From assembly GCA_046047615.1 (NCBI GenBank), contig JBJOHO010000046.1, positions 1 to 46,900 on the forward strand: DNA of 46,900 nucleotides. The letters run 5' to 3'. The stretch comes from ZC4RG30 sp046047615. Its GTDB lineage: Bacteria > Pseudomonadota > Gammaproteobacteria > Steroidobacterales > Steroidobacteraceae. Positions 41,728 through 46,900 of this stretch are shown here, piece by piece (position 1 is the stretch's first letter; the number at the start of each line of letters is the position of its first letter). Below the pieces are notes generated by a model. It was not told the DNA's origin, searched no databases, and saw only the letters and a program-made list of their open reading frames with translations. The translations under genes were made by a program, and so were the position numbers.

Positions 41728-43186
41728 CATGGCCCTGACGCCGCGCCTGCCAGTGTGGCTGCGGCCTTCGCTGACGCTGCGCATCTTCCTCGCGTATGCG
41801 CTGTTCGTCGTTGTGGGTGGCAGCTATGCCATCCGCGAGGCGGGCGGGCAGGTCAAGCCGCTGGTGCGCCAGGCGGCCGAGGAAACCCTCGTCGACACGG
41901 CCAACCTGCTGGCCGAGCTGCTGGCGCCCGCCTTGCGCCAGGGCCGGCTGGACGAGGCCGCGCTCGCCACGGCGCTGCGTGAATATGGCCGCCGTACACC
42001 GCAAGCCGACATCTGGGGCGTGCGCAAGGACAGCGTCAGCCACCGCATCACGCTGACCGATGCCCGCGGCATCGTGCTGTTCGATTCGCGCGGCACCGAC
42101 GTGGGCCAGGACCACTCGCGCTGGAACGACGTCTACCTGACCCTGCGGGGCCGTTACGGTGCGCGGACCACCGCCGAGGTCCCCGGAGACGAGACCAGCA
42201 CCGTCATGCATGTGGCGGCGCCGCTGCGCGACGGTGGACGCATCATCGGCGTGGTCACGCTGGCCAAGCCCAACCGCAGCCTGCAGCCCTACATCGACCG
42301 CACCCTGCAGCGGCTCTATGGCCTCGGCGCCCTGCTGATCGGCGGCGGCCTGCTGCTGGGGGCCTTGCTGTCGGTCTGGCTCAGCCGTGCCATCCAGCGG
42401 CTGCGCCACTATGCGCAGGCGGTCAGCGCCGGTGGCCAGCCGCCGCTGCCGGCCTTGCCGGGCGGCGAGCTGTCGGAGCTGGCGCAGGCGCTCGAACAGA
42501 TGCGCCGCGACCTTGAGGGCAAGGCCTATGTCGAACGCTACGTGCAGACGCTGACCCACGAACTGAAGACGCCGCTGGCCGCGGTGCGCGCTGCGGCCGA
42601 AGTCCTGCGTGGCGAGTTGCCGGCGGCGGACCGGCAACGCTTCCTCGACCATATCGACGCCGAGACGCTGCGCCTGCAGCAGATGGCCGAACGCCTGCTG
42701 CAGCTCGCGCAGGTCGAACAACGGCATGGCCGGCTGCAACTCGAGGCCATCGACCTGCTGGCACTGGCGCAGGCCCTGCAGGCCTCGCGCGAGCTGGCCC
42801 TGCAGGCTGCCGGTCTGACGCTGTCACTGGCGGTGCCGTCCGGACTCGTGCTGCAGGGCGAACGCTTCCTGATCGGGCAGGCGCTGGGCAACCTGCTCGA
42901 CAACGCCATCGACTTCGCCACCCCCGGCAGCACCCTGGCACTGCGGGTGCGCAGCGTGCCCGCGGCGGTCGAGATCGAGGTCTGCAACGCGGGCGATCCG
43001 GTGCCCGACTTCGCGCTGCCGCGCGTCACCGAGCGTTTCTACTCGCTGCCGCGTCCCGGCAGTGGCCGCAAGAGCACCGGGCTGGGCCTGAACTTCGTGG
43101 TCGAGGTGGCCAGCCTGCACGGCGGCCACTTCCAGTTGCTGAATCTGCCGCCCGGCGTCTGCGCACGGCTCACCCTGCCGGCCTGA
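41720..43186 (+). CDS. creC: CreC-type sensor histidine kinase
   Basis: A 488-residue membrane kinase. TM1 is about 20-37 (RIFLAYALFVVVGGSYAI). The periplasmic part starts GGQVKPLVRQAAEETLVDTANLLAELLAP, a CreC hallmark, and contains DARGIVLFDSRGTDVGQDHSRWNDV and GVVTLAKPN. TM2 is about 200-220 (LYGLGALLIGGGLLLGALLSVWL). HAMP, then the H box LTHELKTPLAAVRAAAEVLR (His280), N box NLLDNAIDFA, and a G box of GLGLNFVVEVASLHGG complete it. The ATG at 41720 overlaps creB by 8 bases; ATG 41729 is an alternative. It should phosphorylate the adjacent regulator. Confidence 0.93.
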   Translation: MPDMALTPRLPVWLRPSLTLRIFLAYALFVVVGGSYAIREAGGQVKPLVRQAAEETLVDTANLLAELLAPALRQGRLDEAALATALREYGRRTPQADIWGVRKDSVSHRITLTDARGIVLFDSRGTDVGQDHSRWNDVYLTLRGRYGARTTAEVPGDETSTVMHVAAPLRDGGRIIGVVTLAKPNRSLQPYIDRTLQRLYGLGALLIGGGLLLGALLSVWLSRAIQRLRHYAQAVSAGGQPPLPALPGGELSELAQALEQMRRDLEGKAYVERYVQTLTHELKTPLAAVRAAAEVLRGELPAADRQRFLDHIDAETLRLQQMAERLLQLAQVEQRHGRLQLEAIDLLALAQALQASRELALQAAGLTLSLAVPSGLVLQGERFLIGQALGNLLDNAIDFATPGSTLALRVRSVPAAVEIEVCNAGDPVPDFALPRVTERFYSLPRPGSGRKSTGLGLNFVVEVASLHGGHFQLLNLPPGVCARLTLPA

Positions 43187-43198
43187 TCAGCCCCGGCC

Positions 43199-43217
43199 CC
43201 ACACAAAACCCACACAA
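43199..43217. promoter_or_regulatory. Direct repeat resembling a CreB 'cre tag' upstream of creD
   Basis: CCACACAA occurs at 43199-43206 and again at 43210-43217, an 11-base period that puts both copies on the same DNA face. Read as CACAC-N6-CACAC it parallels the known cre tag TTCAC-N6-TTCAC in layout and in its CAC cores. It sits 78 bases before the creD start, in the only sizeable gap of the creBCD locus. Binding is inference. Confidence 0.45.
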
Positions 43218-43294
43218 GTCCCGGCGAGGCCGCGAACGGCAGGCCTGCCTCCGCGGGCACACTCCCGGCCACCATCCCTGCTGGAGTGTCCGCG

Positions 43295-44638
43295 ATGAAC
43301 CGTGCCTTGTTCTGGAAGAGTGCCGCGCTGGCGGGGCTCGGCCTCGCCCTGTTGATCCTCCTGCTCATCATGGGAGGGCTGGTGCAGGAACGGCAGGCGC
43401 GCCGCGACGAGGCCGTGGCCGAGATGGCGCGGGCCAGCGGCGGCCCGCAGCAACTGCTGGGGCCCATCCTGGTGTTGCCCATCGCCTTCGAGGAGGAGAC
43501 CTGGACGCCCGACAAGGCCACCGGCGCGAACCGGCGCCGCGTGCAGCAGGTCACCGAGCTGCGTTACGTCATGCCACAAACACTGGAACTTGCCGCGACC
43601 CTGGGAACGCAGGAACGCAGCCGCGGCCTCTACACCCTGCGCAGCTGGGAAGGCCGGCAGCATCTCAAGGCCCGCTTCGCCGGCGTGCAGCAGGCCTTGC
43701 CACAGGGCGACCCGCGCGCCTGGCGCCTGCTCACGCCCTACGTTGCCGTGTCCGTGAGCGACGTGCGCGGCATCGGCACGGATCTCAAGGTCGGCATTGC
43801 CGGGCAGGCGGCCATCGCGGCGCCGGGCAGTGAGCTGCGCTTTGCCCCCGATGGCGTGCATGCCCCGCTGCCCGCCACGGTGCCGCTGGCCGGCCTCGAT
43901 ACGCTGGACGTGCAGGTGGAACTGCCGTTGCGCGGCAGCAGCGGATGGTCGGTGGTGCCGGTGGGCCGCGAGAACCGCATCCGCCTGGACGGCGACTGGC
44001 CGCACCCGTCCTTCGGTGGCGACTTCCTGCCCAGCACGCGTGAGGTCGGTGCCGATGGCTTCACGGCGCAATGGGACACCAGCCATTTCGCCACGCAGTT
44101 CGAGGCGCTGCTGCGCGACTGCGAACGCCGTGCGGCCGAATGCCGCGAGCTGAAGGCTCCGGTGCAGTCGGTGTCGTTCATCGACCCGGTCGACACCTAC
44201 CTCAAGACCGACCGCGCGATGAAATACGCCATCCTGTTCCTGGCCCTGACGTTCGCCGCGCTGTTCATCACCGAGGTCATGGTGGGTCGGCCCATCCATG
44301 CCGTGCAGTACGCGCTCGTCGGCAAATCGCTGGCCGTGTTCTTCCTGCTGCTGCTGTCCCTGTCCGAACACATCGGCTTCGGCCTGGCATATCTGGTCGC
44401 GGCCGTGGCCAGCCTGCTGCTGCAGGGCACTTACCTGCGTCATGTGCTGGACAGCCGCGCCCGTGGACTCGCCTTTGGTGGCGGCTTCGCCGTGATGTAC
44501 GGCCTGCTGTACGTCCTGCTGGGCCTGGAGGATTACGCGCTGCTGGTGGGTGCCGTGTTCCTGTTCGTTGCGCTCGCCACCGTCATGTGGGTGACGCGTC
44601 GTGTGGACTGGGGGCGGTTCGGCGCCCCGTCGCCTTGA
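43295..44638 (+). CDS. creD: CreD-family inner-membrane protein
   Basis: A 447-residue CreD homologue starting at ATG 43295, eight bases after GGAG; an in-frame GTG at 43286 is less likely. An N-terminal TM (SAALAGLGLALLILLLIMGGL, about 7-27) is followed by the CreD signature QERQARRDEAVAEMARASGGPQQLLGPILVLPI. A large periplasmic beta-rich domain follows, then a cluster of TM helices from about residue 309 (YAILFLALTFAALFITEVMVG, GKSLAVFFLLLLSLSEHIGFG, LAFGGGFAVMYGLLYVLLGLEDYALLVGAVFLFVALATVMW). Family members affect envelope integrity and colicin or beta-lactam tolerance and are the main targets of CreB. The last residues (TRRVDWGRFGAPSP) fit the family C terminus. Confidence 0.94.
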   Translation: MNRALFWKSAALAGLGLALLILLLIMGGLVQERQARRDEAVAEMARASGGPQQLLGPILVLPIAFEEETWTPDKATGANRRRVQQVTELRYVMPQTLELAATLGTQERSRGLYTLRSWEGRQHLKARFAGVQQALPQGDPRAWRLLTPYVAVSVSDVRGIGTDLKVGIAGQAAIAAPGSELRFAPDGVHAPLPATVPLAGLDTLDVQVELPLRGSSGWSVVPVGRENRIRLDGDWPHPSFGGDFLPSTREVGADGFTAQWDTSHFATQFEALLRDCERRAAECRELKAPVQSVSFIDPVDTYLKTDRAMKYAILFLALTFAALFITEVMVGRPIHAVQYALVGKSLAVFFLLLLSLSEHIGFGLAYLVAAVASLLLQGTYLRHVLDSRARGLAFGGGFAVMYGLLYVLLGLEDYALLVGAVFLFVALATVMWVTRRVDWGRFGAPSP

Positions 44639-44645
44639 CTGCCGC

Positions 44646-44675
44646 AGGGCCCGGTGCCCTGTGGCGCCGGGCTCT
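44646..44675 (+). terminator. Strong GC-rich hairpin after creD, terminator or attenuator candidate
   Basis: GCCCGGTGCC (44649-44658) pairs with GGCGCCGGGC (44663-44672) around a CTGT loop, one G-U pair included. The stem extends by three more pairs on the outside. It begins seven bases after the creD stop and ends 40 bases before the next start. It is followed by TCTGCTATAC rather than a T-run, so it may stop transcription inefficiently or protect RNA ends. A TATACA -10-like box lies just after it (44678-44683). Confidence 0.45.
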
Positions 44676-44715
44676 GCTATACATTGTGGCAGGCCGACAA
44701 CAACAAGGACGGAAC

Positions 44716-46800
44716 ATGGGGAAGCACACCGCCATCGCCCTGCTGGCGGGGCTGGCATTGAGCGCGCCCTTGCATGCCGCGCCGGTCCACGGTGAGCTGC
44801 GCGACCTCAACGGCAGGCCGGTGGCGCAGGCTGCGGTCACGCTCTCCGTCGGCCTCGACGGGCCGACGGCCACCACCGTGTTCACCGATGCCGCGGGGCG
44901 CTTCGCCTTCCCGCCCAGCCTCGACGTGGCCGACGGCACGCGCCTGAAGTTCGAGCTGCGGTCCCTCGGCCACATGCTCGATGGCAACGGCAGCCGCCGT
45001 GCCGACGGCCAGCCGCTGCTGCTGCTCGCGCGCAGCACCGCCAACCAGGCGGCGAGTGCGCCGGCTTCCGCCTGGCTGCGCTCGGCGGAACCGCACGACG
45101 CCAACAGCAGCTTCATCCTCGACTGCGTCGGCTGCCACCAGGTGCCGGGCGTGCAGGCGCGGCGCTATGCCGACGCCATCGCCGCGGTCCCGGGCAGCGA
45201 CCGGCCTGCGCAGGCGAAGCAGGGCTGGGAGGCCATGGTGAAGTACATGAACTTCATCTCGGCCCAGGAGTTCAGCCGCGGCAGCGGCCACAGCCCCGAT
45301 GCGGTCAACGTCTATTCGGTGGGCAATGGTCCGGCCGTCACGGACTTCCTGGCCCGGCGCTTCCCGGACCGCATGGACCGCGTGACGGGCTATGACTGGG
45401 GCGCGCCGCTGGCGGTGAACGATCGCACCGTGATCCGCGAGTACGAGCTGCCGCGGCCCAATGCCATCCGCGAGGCGGTGCTGTTGGGCAAGACCGGCCA
45501 GCTGTACGTGGCGGACGTGGCAAGCAACCGCATCCTGAAGCTGGACCCGGCCACGGGCCAGCACACAGCGCTCGAAGTGCCGTTCAAGGGCGAGGTCGGA
45601 CCGCACACCCTGCACCGGGCGCCGGACGGCGCGCTGTGGGTCGCGCCGTTCGTCACCAGCGTGGTGGCGCGGCTCGATCCGGTCACCGAGACCTGGCAGA
45701 CCTGGCCCATGCGCACCAAGGACGGCAAGCCGGTCGGCATCCACGACCTCACGGCCGGCGCCAACCACGAGCTGCTGACCGACAAGGCCGGCCGCATCTG
45801 GTTCTCCGACATCGTCAACGACGCCGTGGGCTACCTCGATCCGAAGAACGGCAAGGTCGAGATCTATCCCGCGCCGAAGGTGAAAGGCCGTGAACGCAAC
45901 GGCGGGCTCTATGGCATCGCCATGAGCCGGGACCGCGACCGCATCTGGTACAGCGAGGTCAACATCGGCCACGTCGGCAGCTTCAACGTCCGCACCCGCA
46001 AGTACGAGACCTCGATCGTGCTGCCGGAAAACAGCGGCCCGCGCCGCGTGGCGATCAGCGACGACGACATCCTGTATGTGGCGCTCTACGGCAGCGGCCA
46101 GCTGCTGGCCTACGACACCAAGGCCCGTCGCCAAGTCGGCATTTATGATCTGCCGGACCGTGCCAGCGCCCCCTACGCCACCACCTGGGACCCGCTGCGC
46201 AAGGTGGTGTGGATCCCCACGTCGAACGCCGACGTCATCTACCGTTTCGATCCGCGTGATGCCAGCGTGCAAGCGCTGCCCCTGCCGCGCCAGGGCGCCT
46301 TCCTGCGCATGGTCGATGTGGACCCTGCCAGCGGCCAGCTGGTCACCTCGTACGCCAATATCGTCGAGCAGGTCCACGGGCCGCGCATGGCGGTGATGAT
46401 CGACCCGGGTGATGGCGTGCGCGGACCGGCCACCGCTGTTGCAGCGGCCAGCGTCACCGCGCCAGCGCCGCCGCCGGCGAAGGCGCCGCCCGTGCTGGTG
46501 GCAACGCCGGTGTCCGCCGCGGCTGCCGCGCCCGATGGCGAAGGCCTGCAGCGCAGCGCCCGTTGCCACAGCTGCCACCATGCCACCGACATGCTGATCG
46601 GCCCGCCGTGGCAGGCCATCGCGCAGCGCTACGCGCCGGACCGAGCCGTGATGGAAGAAGTGCTGGCGCGCAAGATCGTGCGCGGCGGCGGTGGCAATTG
46701 GGGCGTGGTGCCCATGGTGCCCAACGAGCACGTGAAGCAGGCCGAGGCCCGTACCTTGGCCCGCTGGATCCTCGACCAAGTTCCCGGAGAGACGAAGTGA
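44716..46800 (+). CDS. Di-haem beta-propeller protein (streptogramin lyase-like plus cytochrome c)
   Basis: A 694-residue exported protein. Order: signal peptide (MGKHTAIALLAGLALSAPLHAA); a Cna-B/carboxypeptidase-regulatory-like beta sandwich, about 25-105 (VHGELRDLNGRPVAQAAVTLSVGLDG...TDAAGRFAFP); a first haem motif CVGCH (137-141). A six-bladed Vgb/NHL-type propeller spans about 250-560 (NAIREAVLLGKTGQLYVADVASNRILKLDPATGQ, GPHTLHRAPDGALWVAPF, IHDLTAGANHELLTDKAGRIWFSD). A Pro/Ala linker (APAPPPAKAPP) leads to a C-terminal class I cytochrome c with CHSCH (617-621) and a candidate Met ligand in GVVPMVP. The motif set suggests a periplasmic electron-transfer enzyme rather than antibiotic lyase. 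Its TGA shares one base with the next ATG. The substrate is unknown. Confidence 0.88.
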   Translation: MGKHTAIALLAGLALSAPLHAAPVHGELRDLNGRPVAQAAVTLSVGLDGPTATTVFTDAAGRFAFPPSLDVADGTRLKFELRSLGHMLDGNGSRRADGQPLLLLARSTANQAASAPASAWLRSAEPHDANSSFILDCVGCHQVPGVQARRYADAIAAVPGSDRPAQAKQGWEAMVKYMNFISAQEFSRGSGHSPDAVNVYSVGNGPAVTDFLARRFPDRMDRVTGYDWGAPLAVNDRTVIREYELPRPNAIREAVLLGKTGQLYVADVASNRILKLDPATGQHTALEVPFKGEVGPHTLHRAPDGALWVAPFVTSVVARLDPVTETWQTWPMRTKDGKPVGIHDLTAGANHELLTDKAGRIWFSDIVNDAVGYLDPKNGKVEIYPAPKVKGRERNGGLYGIAMSRDRDRIWYSEVNIGHVGSFNVRTRKYETSIVLPENSGPRRVAISDDDILYVALYGSGQLLAYDTKARRQVGIYDLPDRASAPYATTWDPLRKVVWIPTSNADVIYRFDPRDASVQALPLPRQGAFLRMVDVDPASGQLVTSYANIVEQVHGPRMAVMIDPGDGVRGPATAVAAASVTAPAPPPAKAPPVLVATPVSAAAAAPDGEGLQRSARCHSCHHATDMLIGPPWQAIAQRYAPDRAVMEEVLARKIVRGGGGNWGVVPMVPNEHVKQAEARTLARWILDQVPGETK

Positions 46801-46900
46801 TGCATCGACGCAAGACGCCGGCCGCGCTGCTCGCGGCCACCCTGCTGGGCCTCGGATCCGCGGCCAGCCTGACAAGCCCACCCGCGTTGGCCGCCGGCCC
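46800..46900 (+). CDS. Start of an exported protein, truncated by the window end
   Basis: Only the first 33 codons are present. ATG 46800 shares its A with the stop of the propeller-cytochrome gene (TGATG), so the two are translationally coupled. The peptide MHRRKTPAALLAATLLGLGSAASL is a Sec signal sequence with likely cleavage near PALAAG. The coupling suggests a partner of the cytochrome-propeller protein, perhaps another redox enzyme, but nothing of the mature protein is visible. Confidence 0.7.
   Translation, partial: MHRRKTPAALLAATLLGLGSAASLTSPPALAAG

Noticed and set aside
1..46900. tRNA, rRNA, CRISPR arrays, riboswitches and prophage or integrase genes
   Set aside because: Looked for by eye on both strands. 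No repeat-spacer pattern, CCA-type cloverleaf ends, conserved rRNA segments or integrase motifs were seen.

Overview
The window comes from a high-GC Gram-negative bacterium, most likely a gammaproteobacterium. The pointers are a TonB-dependent receptor, an outer-membrane barrel, a complete recC-recB-recD operon, a CreBCD-type two-component locus and an SOS box of the CTGT-N8-ACAG type. Paired DUF1592/DUF1552 secreted proteins and the high GC would fit an environmental lineage such as Nevskiales or Steroidobacterales, but that placement is inference. Genes are densely packed with many 1-4 base start/stop overlaps. No gene-free stretch exceeds 170 bases, and I saw no rRNA, tRNA, CRISPR array or insertion sequence.

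Left part (1-9.9 kb): the end of a molybdopterin hydroxylase subunit, an outer-membrane barrel protein overlapped by mnmE, and a small coiled-coil membrane protein. Then comes a probable four-gene catabolic operon behind a 16-base operator-like palindrome: TonB-dependent receptor, secreted alpha/beta hydrolase, Tat-signal MmgE/PrpD protein and CocE/NonD hydrolase. Middle-left (10-13.2 kb): an ATP-grasp, alpha-E and Anbu-peptidase operon behind a near-consensus sigma-54 promoter. A siderophore-interacting-type flavin reductase gene and recC-recB-recD follow (13.2-22.8 kb).

Middle-right (22.8-36.9 kb, minus strand): a 14-kb block of ten genes in one direction. In transcription order they are DUF1592, DUF1552, an MBL-fold protein with an altered metal site, an ankyrin-repeat protein, a tannase-family esterase, an SH3 protein, an M48 peptidase, a CHASE2 membrane protein, then a second DUF1592 and a second DUF1552. 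Nearly all are exported or membrane proteins, and the two DUF1592 paralogues carry paired CxxCH haem motifs. This looks like a periplasmic redox/hydrolytic system of unknown purpose, duplicated in part.

Right part (37-46.9 kb): a MazEF-type toxin-antitoxin pair is divergent from a probable SOS-regulated DNA-repair pair (radical SAM protein with HhH plus a TIGR03915/DUF4130-type partner). The repair genes run on into a PepSY membrane protein and the CreB/CreC two-component system, with creD behind a creB-tag-like direct repeat. The window ends with a di-haem beta-propeller 'streptogramin-lyase-like' protein and the start of another exported protein.

The most interesting items are the LexA-box-controlled, possibly leaderless, radical SAM repair pair; the duplicated DUF1592/DUF1552 block with CHASE2/M48/SH3 and ankyrin partners; and the sigma-54 promoter in front of the Anbu operon. 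All family assignments were made by eye from protein motifs, without database searches.
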